43,949 nt of DNA, taken from NCBI RefSeq assembly GCF_015845845.1, contig NZ_LDIG01000195.1:1-43949 (forward strand). The letters are read 5' to 3'. Positions 37,242 to 43,949 of the stretch are shown in pieces. Within the stretch, counting starts at the first letter, position 1, and each line of letters begins with the position of its first letter. The notes under the pieces are model-generated. The model was not told the DNA's origin and did no database searches. It saw nothing but the letters and a program-made list of their open reading frames with translations. Made by a program: the position numbers and the translations under genes. This DNA comes from Paenibacillus dendritiformis. Its GTDB lineage: Bacteria > Bacillota > Bacilli > Paenibacillales > Paenibacillaceae.

Positions 37242-38162
37242 CTACCACAGACTCGTCTCGGAATATTTGCGGACGATCCGGTTCGCCGTCACGACCAGAA
37301 CGAGTCCGATCGCAGACTGGAACAGCCCAACGGCCGTCGCGAAGCTGAAATCGGCATCCAGAATCCCCCGGCGGTAGACAAAGGTGTTGATAACATCCGA
37401 TGTCTCATAATTCATGGAGTTGTACAGCAGCAGAATCTTCTGGAATCCCGTCTCCATAAAATGGCCGAGCGTCAGCACGAACAGGACGATCATGACCGGC
37501 AGCATTCCGACCAGCGTAATATGCCGGATTTGCTGGAACCGGTTCGCTCCGTCCATTTTGGCCGCTTCATACAGCGTAGGATCAATGCCGGCAATGGCAG
37601 CCAGATACAAAATCGTGCCCCAGCCGATTTTCTGCCAGATCTCGGACCCGACATAGATGGCCCGGAACCATTCGGGCAGGCCGAGGAACATAATCGGCTC
37701 CATCCCGAACACCTTCGCGAGCAGGTGATTGACCACCCCGGTCGTCGGCGACAAAAAGGTAACCAGAATTCCCGCGATAACGACCGTAGAGAGGAAATGG
37801 GGCATATAGCTGATGCTCTGGACAAACCCTTTGAACCATTTGTTGCGCAGCTCATGGAACAAAATCGCCAAAATAATCGGAGACGGAAAATGAAACAGCA
37901 GATCGTACACGTTCAGCATGATCGTGTTCCGAATCAGCTTCCAGGAGTCCGGCGTGACATAGAAAAATTCAATGAAATGCTTCAGCCCGACGAACTTGCT
38001 GCCGAGAATCCCTTTGCCAATGGAAAAGTCCTGAAATGCGATAATGATGCCGTACATGGGTACATACTTGAAGATAATGTAGTATAAAATTCCCGGAAGC
38101 ATCAGCAGATAGAGCACTTTATGTTTTTTGACGAGATACCAGAATCGGGCCTTCTTCGTCAT
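37242..38162 (-). CDS. ABC sugar transporter permease (LplB-like)
   Basis: 306 aa with about six helices. The LplB-type start is YLLMLPGILYYIIFKYVPMY, with the GLKHFIEFF segment and the EAA loop DPTLYEAAKMDGANRFQQI. It is the first gene of the operon and begins 16 bases after a perfect cre site. It pairs with the LplC-like permease to form the channel. Confidence 0.95.
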   Translation of the reverse strand: MTKKARFWYLVKKHKVLYLLMLPGILYYIIFKYVPMYGIIIAFQDFSIGKGILGSKFVGLKHFIEFFYVTPDSWKLIRNTIMLNVYDLLFHFPSPIILAILFHELRNKWFKGFVQSISYMPHFLSTVVIAGILVTFLSPTTGVVNHLLAKVFGMEPIMFLGLPEWFRAIYVGSEIWQKIGWGTILYLAAIAGIDPTLYEAAKMDGANRFQQIRHITLVGMLPVMIVLFVLTLGHFMETGFQKILLLYNSMNYETSDVINTFVYRRGILDADFSFATAVGLFQSAIGLVLVVTANRIVRKYSETSLW

Positions 38163-38178
38163 GGCCTTCCTCCTTTCA

Positions 38179-38193
38179 AGTAAGCGCTTACAA
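38179..38193 (-). promoter_or_regulatory. Perfect cre (CcpA) site in front of the importer operon
   Basis: On the minus strand TTGTAAGCGCTTACT fits the 15-base cre consensus at every defined position, around the palindrome GTAAGCGCTTAC. It sits directly upstream of the first permease start, so glucose repression of the operon is likely. Confidence 0.8.
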
Positions 38194-38312
38194 AAAAATG
38201 GAGAGATGGCCTAACTATAAGGAACCTTGCCCGCCCCCGTAAAGCGCCCGTATTTGTACCGGGCTTCATTTTCCCGGATGCCGCGCCAGCCGGGCTTTCC
38301 ACGTCCTTTTAC

Positions 38313-38347
38313 GAAAAAAAAGAGACTCCGGAAAATAAGGAGTCTCT
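38313..38347 (-). terminator. Terminator after the AraC-type regulator
   Basis: AGAGACTCC (38321-38329) / GGAGTCTCT (38339-38347). On the minus strand eight T follow. It separates the regulator from the permease operon. Confidence 0.93.
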
Positions 38348-38355
38348 CTTGCGTG

Positions 38356-40620
38356 TTACTGATGAAGCGCACGGTACTTCGCCGGGGTAATGCCTTCATA
38401 TTTACGGAACATGCGAATGAACGAGTTCCGGCCCCAATAGCCGACTTTTGCGGCGATATCGTCAATTTTCAAATCCGTTTGCAGGAGCAGCTCTTTCGCT
38501 TTGGTCAACCGGTATTTGGCGATATATTCCACATACTTTTCCCCGACCTCCTCCTTAAAGATGCGGCTAAAATGGCCGGCCGACATGTTCATCGACGCGG
38601 CGAACTGCTCGATCGACAATTCTTCATCATAGTGATCATGAATATAGGCCAAAATATCGGTCAACCTGCGGGAGCGTTCATCCGGCCGGGCCGACTCGAA
38701 CAGCAGTCCATGGAACTCCCGGAAGCAGCGCTTGACTTCTTCCACCGTCATGCAGGCATTCACTCGTTCGAACCATCCCGCGTAAAAAGGCACGTTGAAA
38801 TCTTTGCGATCCGTCTCTACGGCACGCACCCATGTGTTCAAAATATCCGTGCACAAATATTTGATCTGACTGGCCGTGGCCCGTTGGCGGACGCCTTCCT
38901 CCACCATGTCGCACGCCGATTGGAGCAGCTTGTCATATTCCCGTGTTTTGTGCTGGTTCAGAATCCGGTTCACTTCCTGTACGCTCAAAAACGTATCGAA
39001 CGGGGGCGCATCCCACGTGCTTTGTCCGCTGCAGATCTCCACATCGGCATACAGCCCCCGGCGCTGCAGCATCAAGACCGCATGCTCATAAGACAGGTGC
39101 AGTTCCTCCATCCCATGCACCGTGCTCCCGATGCCGATCGTCGCTCTGAAATAGCTGGCATACAATTGGAGAGCAACCTTGATAATGTTCGCATCCTCCT
39201 CCGGGCTCAGGTTCAGAAGCGGATCCTTGTGAATGACGCAGGCCAGCAGATCGGGCTTCATCTGACAGATCCACGTCGGTGAAGGGACGAGCTGTATGAT
39301 GCGCTCCTTCAGCTCCGCCATCAAAAATGATTTGGACGTCTCCGACAGCGGCCCATACACCTGCGGATCGAAATGCAGGGCAATGGCCAGCACGGTCCGC
39401 GCCGCTTTATTCGCATACACGAAATCAATTTCGGCGGCGTACGTCTCGATGGACAGAGCGTCTCTGTATTCGCCTTGCACCATTTTGGTGACAAAATGCT
39501 CCTGCACGATCGGCAGCATGCCGGTCACCCTTTGAGACAGCTCTTTATTTTCCGAGATAATGAGCCGGGAATAGCGCTTTATCACATCATAATCGTTCCC
39601 CTCGCCTAGCTGCGGCGGTTCAGCCGCCCGGTGGGATTTCAGGCCTTCCTTGATTTCCGCAATAGGCTGATAAACCCGCCGGCTTAAATAGTATGAGACC
39701 AAGCTTCCCACGACCGCGAAAAAGGCAAGGAAGAGCCAGCTAATAAGCCGCGTCACCTGAGCAGGCTTCATCAGAGTGGGCAGATCCACGAGACTCAAGT
39801 AATAAGAAGAATCGTCGAACCGGGATTTCACCAAGGAAATGGCTTTATCTTCCGCAATAAGAAAATGGGATGTTCCGTCCGTCAGCGGCAGCGAGAGGCG
39901 GCGAATCCCGTCCGCAACAAGCCCGTTCTGACTGAGGAGGTCTCCCCCGCTCCCCAGGATAGCTGTCCCGGCAACCCAGCTCTCCCGGATATGAATCAGA
40001 TGCTTCAATTTGTCGCCGTCCACATCCACGACCAGGTACACATCGGGAAGCGGGGTATTGAACGGATAGCTCATCAGAGCCGACAAGCTGCTGCTGTCCG
40101 GCTTCGTGAACTCCATCATTTTTTTATTCGTAAATTGGGCCAAATAAGCGGCCTTCTCCGCCTCATTCATCGGATAGCGGAAATCGAAATAATACGCCTT
40201 ATCCGTATACGTATCCGCGTCAATGACCAAATCATGATGAACAAAAAACAGATACGCCCTCGTCACCAGCTCGTCGGACTGCAGCTTCATTAACTGCTCC
40301 CGCAACGAGTGGATCAGCTCCATGCGCCGCTGACGGTCCCCGGACGCTTCGTCCCTTAACAAACTCCGAATATTGGAGGTGCTGAGCATATTGATCATAT
40401 TCGTTTTCAAGCCATTCAAGGCCGTGTCCGTCTGTTCGGAAAAATGGCTTAAGACAACGTTATTCAGCTTCTGCGCATCCTTCTCAATCAGCGAGACGAC
40501 CAGGAAGTGGGCCAACGCGCAGGCGACAATGACAGGAATGAGAATGATAACGAAGTAAATGGCAAAATGCCGCCAAAACAAAGCGATATGAAAAGAACGA
40601 GGCTTCCGAATCAGGTTCAT
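38356..40620 (-). CDS. Membrane AraC-type regulator with extracellular sensor (YesN/YesS-like)
   Basis: 754 aa. TM1 is at about 16-40 (FAIYFVIILIPVIVACALAH), an extracellular Cache-like sensor covers about 40-280, and TM2 is at about 290-312 (LISWLFLAFFAVVGSLVSYY). A long cytoplasmic middle follows, and a C-terminal AraC HTH pair (about 645-750: ILAYIHDHYDEELSIEQFAA, MSAGHFSRIFKEEVGEKYVE, IAAKVGYWGRNSFIRMFRKY). This class senses a ligand outside the cell and activates adjacent carbohydrate importer genes. Here the LplB/C/A-type operon follows on the same strand after a terminator. The ligand is unknown. Confidence 0.92.
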   Translation of the reverse strand: MNLIRKPRSFHIALFWRHFAIYFVIILIPVIVACALAHFLVVSLIEKDAQKLNNVVLSHFSEQTDTALNGLKTNMINMLSTSNIRSLLRDEASGDRQRRMELIHSLREQLMKLQSDELVTRAYLFFVHHDLVIDADTYTDKAYYFDFRYPMNEAEKAAYLAQFTNKKMMEFTKPDSSSLSALMSYPFNTPLPDVYLVVDVDGDKLKHLIHIRESWVAGTAILGSGGDLLSQNGLVADGIRRLSLPLTDGTSHFLIAEDKAISLVKSRFDDSSYYLSLVDLPTLMKPAQVTRLISWLFLAFFAVVGSLVSYYLSRRVYQPIAEIKEGLKSHRAAEPPQLGEGNDYDVIKRYSRLIISENKELSQRVTGMLPIVQEHFVTKMVQGEYRDALSIETYAAEIDFVYANKAARTVLAIALHFDPQVYGPLSETSKSFLMAELKERIIQLVPSPTWICQMKPDLLACVIHKDPLLNLSPEEDANIIKVALQLYASYFRATIGIGSTVHGMEELHLSYEHAVLMLQRRGLYADVEICSGQSTWDAPPFDTFLSVQEVNRILNQHKTREYDKLLQSACDMVEEGVRQRATASQIKYLCTDILNTWVRAVETDRKDFNVPFYAGWFERVNACMTVEEVKRCFREFHGLLFESARPDERSRRLTDILAYIHDHYDEELSIEQFAASMNMSAGHFSRIFKEEVGEKYVEYIAKYRLTKAKELLLQTDLKIDDIAAKVGYWGRNSFIRMFRKYEGITPAKYRALHQ

Positions 40621-40810
40621 GTCCGCCTACCCCCTTGCATCTTCAACGTTCTACGAAGGGAACAACGCGGGAGGAAGGTCAAAACTAAGCAGGAACCCCT
40701 TCGTTTAGATGTATTATACATCACATCTGCCTCTCCAACCGGGGTCGATCCATTTCCTATGAGTCGGCTCAACGGCTTTTTCCCGCTCATGCAGTAACCA
40801 TTGATGACCT

Positions 40811-41010
40811 TATGCTCAAGATCCCATTTGGTCAGGGCGGACAGTTCCTTTTTCGCTCCTTATGCTCAATATCCCGTCTGGTCAGGGCGGGCAGTTCCAC
40901 TATTGCTCCTTATGTTCAATATCCCGTCTGCTCAGGGCAGGCAGTTCCTTTTTCGCTCCTTATGTTCAATATCCCATCGGGTCAGGGCAGGCAGTTCCAT
41001 CGTCACTCCT
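40811..41010. repeat. Four tandem copies of a 50-bp unit
   Basis: Units begin at 40811, 40861, 40911 and 40961, each exactly 50 bases. The most constant parts are TATGYTCAAKATCCC, TCAGGGCRGRCAGTTCC and CTCCT at the unit end; the variable bases sit at about unit positions 17-21 and 39-46. The frames crossing it are not coding. The 190 bases before it hold the regulator's upstream region and no gene. Confidence 0.95.
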
Positions 41011-41041
41011 TGTAGGTAGATGTTACCATGAGGGGATGAGT

Positions 41042-41083
41042 AATGAAAAGAGCCTCGGGACTATGCCCCAGGCTCTTTTCATT
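41042..41083. terminator. Bidirectional terminator
   Basis: A 14-bp perfect stem AATGAAAAGAGCCT (41042-41055) / AGGCTCTTTTCATT (41070-41083). It ends the minus-strand small gene at 41086 and stops plus-strand reads from the repeat region. Confidence 0.8.
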
Positions 41084-41085
41084 TA

Positions 41086-41271
41086 TTACGGACTTTCCAG
41101 GCCTTCGCGTTCAATCTTCTCCTCGATGGCCTTAGTGATAAAATCATTTAAACTCAATCCGCTTGCTTTTGCCGCTGCTTCATATACTGCTTTTCTCCCC
41201 TTGGGCACATAAGGGTAAAGACGATCATAGCCGTACACAGACGGCCCACTGATAAGGAGGCAAGGAACCAT
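41086..41271 (-). CDS. Small ribbon-helix-helix-like protein, N-terminal end uncertain
   Basis: The conserved part is RLYPYVPKGRKAVYEAAAKA followed by GLSLNDFITKAIEEKIEREG, the layout of a CopG/Arc-like ribbon-helix-helix protein (antitoxin or small DNA-binder). The full 61-aa frame starts with a poor, unconserved segment without a ribosome site. The real start may be the GTG just before YGYDRL, or the 5' end may be lost. No toxin gene is adjacent. A strong terminator follows at once. Confidence 0.55.
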   Translation of the reverse strand: MVPCLLISGPSVYGYDRLYPYVPKGRKAVYEAAAKASGLSLNDFITKAIEEKIEREGLESP

Positions 41272-41362
41272 AATAGGTATGCCCTAATTAACTGGTCGTG
41301 ATACTGGTCCAATCATTTGAAGTACTTTCTCATATTGTATTTTAGAAAAGGAGGTGGCTTAA

Positions 41363-41470
41363 ATGAGACGTCATCGTAAAGCAATCAAAGTTATTCTTAA
41401 AAAAGGGCAGAAAGTGCTGATCGTGTGCAAAAAACGGAGAAGACATTGTTGTGAAAGACATTTTTGGTAA
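41363..41470 (+). CDS. Very basic 35-aa peptide of unknown function
   Basis: AGGAGGTGG lies 7 bases before the ATG. The product starts MRRHRKAIKVILKKGQKV and ends in a Cys-Cys segment and FW (HCCERHFW). Over a third of residues are Lys, Arg or His, with three Cys. A short hydrophobic centre (VLIVC) lies between basic arms. It is too small for standard gene finders. It might be a nucleic-acid-binding or membrane-active miniprotein, or an encoded fragment. I know no family. Confidence 0.5.
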   Translation: MRRHRKAIKVILKKGQKVLIVCKKRRRHCCERHFW

Positions 41471-41526
41471 TTACTCATTTTTGTGGAGCACCCGTCGAAC
41501 CATGCTCCACCCCGCATATACCTGCA

Positions 41527-41560
41527 AGAAAAAAGCCTCGGAGTAAAGTAATCCGGGGCA
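41527..41560. terminator. Weak hairpin between the basic peptide and the YdjC gene
   Basis: GCCTCGGA (41535-41542) / TCCGGGGC (41552-41559) with one wobble. A run of A precedes it, so it terminates best on the minus strand. Confidence 0.4.
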
Positions 41561-41646
41561 TTTCATTCACTTAGGATAAATACACTAACGATTGCTCCCG
41601 TGATGTATTTACTATTAGTTAGAAAATACAGTAAGGTGGGATTGAA

Positions 41647-42429
41647 TTGCCTCGGTACATTATTATTAATGCAGACGACTTCGGTCTGTCGTGCAGCATT
41701 AATCGCGGAATTATGGAACCACATCGTCTCGGAACAGTAAGCAGCGCTTCTTTAATGGTTAATACCCCAGGCTTCCTTGAAGCCGTTTCATTGGCGAAAG
41801 CTACTCCGTCATTAGGAGTGGGATTGCATTTCAACTTAACATATGGAACATCCGCGACGAATCCTCTTCTTGTTCCCTCCCTTGTTCGCGATGGAGGCTC
41901 CGTTCACGGGAATCACGCGAAATGGACATTTCGAGATATTGCACGTGAACTCTATACCCAATACGGTCGAATGCTGAAGCATGGGCTCCGCCCTACGCAT
42001 GTCGATTCGCACCACCATATTCATTTGGACAATCCGGTCGTGTATTCTCTGGTTAAAAAGCTCGTGCAGTACGAAGAACTTCCTTTGCGGCTGTCCTCCA
42101 GTCGCCCAGACCCTGAGCTTCCGTGGGTCACAGATGAACTATTTATGTATACCTACGATAGTTAGACAGGCGTCCCCCACCTCTTGAGCCTGCTACGCAA
42201 AATCCCGGAAGGAATAACCGAGCTCTTATGCCATCCTGGCTATGTTGACGATGACGTCCGCCGGCTATCCACTTGGACGACGGCCAGGGAAGAGGAATTG
42301 CTCGTCTTCGTTGATCCACAGGTTGTCGCATGCCTTGCAGAGCTTCAAGCCCATGGAATACTTCAAGTCATTCATTATGGCCAGTTCCCAGCCATCCGCT
42401 CCGCCCTGACTCTCGGTAGCAGAGGCTGA
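41647..42429 (+). pseudogene. ChbG/HpnK (YdjC) carbohydrate deacetylase, interrupted by an in-frame TAG
   Basis: A TTG start with AAGGTGGG upstream. The first 172 codons have the YdjC signature IIINADDFGLSCSINRGI, GVGLHFNLTYG, and the metal site THVDSHHHIHLD. A TAG at 42163-42165 stops the frame, but translation in the same frame continues with TGVPHLLSLLRKIPEGITEL and LCHPGYVDDD to a TGA at 42429. Total length is about 260 aa, as in intact family members, so only one nonsense change seems to have occurred. The enzyme would remove acetyl groups from N-acetylated sugars (chitooligosaccharide type). Confidence 0.9.
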
Positions 42430-42632
42430 TACGTAAGGAGACAAGTGCGAGATAAACGCTTATTTGACAGAAGAAAATGGTCTCGATATTTGTAAAAATA
42501 GCCGTAGGGAGTCATGTTCCTACAGCTCACGGTGTTACTCCTCAGCGACCGCCTGGACATGGGCGTATGCACTGCCGCCGATAAGCTGGCCGGCTACTGA
42601 TTCGCCGATGCACGTGGCCGTTTTGGAAAATC

Positions 42633-42660
42633 AAAAAGAGCCCTGCTCCGCCAGCAGGGC
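42633..42660 (-). terminator. Minus-strand terminator
   Basis: GCCCTGCT (42640-42647) / AGCAGGGC (42653-42660). On the minus strand TCTTTTTG follows. It lies 220 bases downstream of yjcZ. The stretch 42430-42879 shows no other supported gene. Confidence 0.75.
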
Positions 42661-42879
42661 ATTAAAAAGACGACCTATAAGCACGGATACTGAGAGGCCC
42701 AAGCACCCAATCCTCTTATCGGCTGATTTTAATTCTTTTCTTTATCAAATACATCACCATTATATTGGGTTAATTTCAAGGTTGATTTGGCTAAAGCCCA
42801 TAAAGCAAAAATTAGGCGGTAATGACAAGTCCCTTAACTAAACCAATGGTTTCTCTAGACGCAGGTCTTGCCAGTGATC

Positions 42880-43002
42880 TTACCAGATACATGCACGAGA
42901 AATAATTACAAGCAAGATAAACAGAACCAAGATTACCCCCGTTGAAGTCCAGAGACCTCCGAGGCCACACGAACCTCCAACCCCTCCAACAACACCGCTC
43001 AT
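42880..43002 (-). CDS. yjcZ: YjcZ-family sporulation miniprotein (40 aa)
   Basis: AGGAGG lies 7 bases before the ATG. The product has a Gly-rich start (MSGVVGGVGGSCGLGGL), then one membrane helix (TGVILVLFILLVIISRACIW). This Gly-rich head plus single helix is the hallmark of YjcZ/YhfT-style spore or envelope miniproteins. It is too short for the usual length cut-off. It sits between a prophage holin and a terminator. Confidence 0.9.
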   Translation of the reverse strand: MSGVVGGVGGSCGLGGLWTSTGVILVLFILLVIISRACIW

Positions 43003-43084
43003 AAGCCAACCTCCTCTCTTTTAGGTACTCATATCATATGAGATGAGCCGGGTTTTGACTTGGCTTGAACCCAATAAAAGAAAA

Positions 43085-43351
43085 TTAGGCTTTATCCCCT
43101 AACTGCTTCAATAGCCGTTCCAGAACAACGGCCACGACAAGAAAAATGAACACCTTCCGCGCAATGCCTGTCATTCCGATCTTGCTGCGCAGCCGCCCTT
43201 CGGCCCCGGCCGCCATGACGCCCGTCACGTAATCAATCGCCACGGCAGTCAGCAGCACATTCAACAGCGCCGGCCAGCCCCCGAACAAAAATGACGCCGC
43301 CCCTCCTGCAGCCGCGAAGGCTGATTTCAAAACTAAATCCAATCTTTCAAT
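43085..43351 (-). CDS. Phage holin (toxin secretion/phage lysis type), atypical start
   Basis: The core LFGGWPALLNVLLTAVAIDYVTG and the end IARKVFIFLVVAVVLERLL match the phage_holin_4 family, small membrane proteins that form the lysis pore. Natural members start M-x-R-x-D-x-V-x-K. Here that point is an ATT codon at 43351 (ATT GAA AGA TTG GAT), with AGGAGG 8 bases before it. A GTG at 43384 is in frame but lies inside a hairpin, before that ribosome site. Either ATT is used as a rare start or the start codon is mutated. No endolysin gene follows. Confidence 0.85.
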   Translation of the reverse strand: MERLDLVLKSAFAAAGGAASFLFGGWPALLNVLLTAVAIDYVTGVMAAGAEGRLRSKIGMTGIARKVFIFLVVAVVLERLLKQLGDKA

Positions 43352-43376
43352 GAGTTGATCCTCCTCAAATGAAATA

Positions 43377-43398
43377 GCCCCCACGGCAGCGTGGGGGC
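43377..43398. terminator. Hairpin between phage genes
   Basis: CCCCCACG (43378-43385) / CGTGGGGG (43390-43397) with loop GCAG. It is not followed by a T run. It may act as a processing site or weak terminator before holin. Confidence 0.45.
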
Positions 43399-43429
43399 AT
43401 AATAAAAACGCCGTGCTATGAGCAGGCGC

Positions 43430-43564
43430 TTATTGCTGTGTCGGAAATTCTTTCCCCGTAATCTTCTCGTACTCTTCCGGTGTGATTTCGCCAAACGGGT
43501 TGGCCTCCGTCTTCACGGCCAGACACAATCCATCTGCATCGATCCATTTGCACTCGAGGATACG
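43430..43564 (-). pseudogene. XkdX-like small phage protein, start codon lost
   Basis: An open frame of 44 codons reads RILECKWIDADGLCLAV and ends NPFGEITPEEYEKITGKEFP. The closing I-T-P-E-E-Y-x-x-I-T-G pattern is typical of small proteins placed before the holin in Bacillus-type prophages. Where an ATG should stand the bases read TAG, directly after AGGAGAG. So it is either mutated or cut by the intron-related insertion upstream. Confidence 0.6.
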
Positions 43565-43624
43565 CTACTCTCCTGTGCGACCGGGATAGCGATCATAAGA
43601 GACAAAGAGGAGCCCATTCATAAA

Positions 43625-43694
43625 TCGAGTAGGCCCATACGTAATCGCATGGGCCTCTCACAGATCCGGACATGCGGGTCATCGCATCCGGCTC
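43625..43694 (-). mobile_element. Group II intron 3' end (domain V-VI like), probably a remnant
   Basis: On the minus strand GAGCCGGATGCGATGACCC continues into GCATGTCCGGATC, which resembles intron domain V (GAGCCG... with the AGC triad), then TGTGAGAGGCCCATGCG and a matching CGTATGGGCCTACTCGAT, which resembles domain VI and the usual 3' end. The domain V tip lacks the GNRA loop, and no reverse-transcriptase ORF is seen upstream. So this is a likely degenerate or truncated intron. It lies upstream of the phage holin genes. Confidence 0.55.
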
Positions 43695-43716
43695 CTCCAG
43701 CGCTATCCCCTTTGGG

Positions 43717-43949
43717 GATGCAGTTCATTGTAAAGCATATCTGGTTGGTGAGCTACGATTCAAGCACCATCTGACGGTCAAAGAATTGACAGAGGCCTTG
43801 AATGAACGCGGAATTAAAACCAGTGAACGTCATTCGCAAAATCTGTATGAACGGTATCAAGTTCTTTTGGCCGCCAGTCTCAATGATCATGTCCGCAAGG
43901 TCCTCGCCGAAACGACGGAACAAAACGGTGGCATCCTTTTATCCATGGA
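43717..43949 (+). CDS. Transposase-like protein, partial, runs off window
   Basis: The frame reads GDAVHCKAYLVGELRFKHHL, then TVKELTEALNERGIKTSERH and ENGGILLSM-like ending (EQNGGILLSM). Its style matches the N-terminus of DDE transposases that carry an HTH and then a G-I-L-L-S-M-D start of the catalytic core. There is no ribosome site, and the frame runs back into the intron-like sequence, so its 5' end has probably been replaced. The catalytic domain lies beyond the window. Confidence 0.5.

Noticed and set aside
40811-41010. CRISPR array
   Set aside because: Units are contiguous 50-bp tandem copies without separate spacers, only four copies, and no cas genes are near.
42812-43009. 65-aa minus-strand ORF overlapping yjcZ
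   Set aside because: It is a shifted frame of the yjcZ miniprotein, which has the better ribosome site and a family match.
43418-43774. 118-aa plus-strand ORF near the window end
   Set aside because: It crosses the antisense phage frame and the intron-like segment and shows no protein-like composition.

Overview
The window looks like chromosomal DNA of a moderately GC-rich, endospore-forming Firmicute, most likely a Paenibacillus. The reasons are the Nramp, YhaM, HelD, TrhA and DUF3891 gene set, an LplA/B/C-type sugar ABC operon with a YesN-like AraC regulator, a YjcZ-family sporulation miniprotein, strong AGGAGG ribosome sites and CcpA-type cre sites. The genus is an inference from protein style, not from a search.

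Layout. 1-1.2 kb: start of an IS256-family transposase beside a 5'-truncated, AT-rich orphan gene. 1.2-6 kb: Nramp-like transporter, yhaM, a 7-bp-periodic degenerate repeat, a frameshifted AraC/GyrI regulator and a C45-family hydrolase. 6.2-14.8 kb: a secreted TPM/coiled-coil protein, a globin-coupled GGDEF-EAL protein, an internally deleted esterase, a chemoreceptor, an Rrf2 regulator and a membrane protein. 14.9-20.2 kb: a decay zone with a broken helD, an SDR tail, a histidine kinase without its phospho-acceptor His, a PNPOx-family protein and a wrecked MocR regulator facing it. 20.3-23.9 kb: a two-gene TOMM (azol(in)e RiPP) maturation unit with a possible short Cys-Cys peptide reading frame just upstream. 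24-31 kb: pckA, a VOC stub, a proline-iminopeptidase-like hydrolase, a GH39 remnant, class I aldolase, DUF3891 and small genes. 31.2-40.6 kb: TrhA/PAQR, then a minus-strand unit (two LplB/C-type permeases, solute-binding lipoprotein, amidohydrolase, Rieske ferredoxin, GntR/LacI regulator) preceded by a YesN-type AraC sensor-regulator. 40.8-44 kb: four tandem 50-bp repeats, small orphan genes, an interrupted YdjC/ChbG deacetylase, yjcZ, a prophage holin remnant, a group II intron 3' end and another transposase running off the window.

The two most interesting coherent systems are the TOMM pair at 20.3-23.9 kb, whose substrate is unknown, and the cre-controlled importer/amidohydrolase/Rieske operon at 32-38.2 kb, which implies uptake and processing of an unidentified compound. 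The other strong impression is gene decay. At least eight genes carry frameshifts, nonsense codons or internal deletions, and three of them (esterase, helD, mocR) seem to have lost an internal block while keeping both ends.
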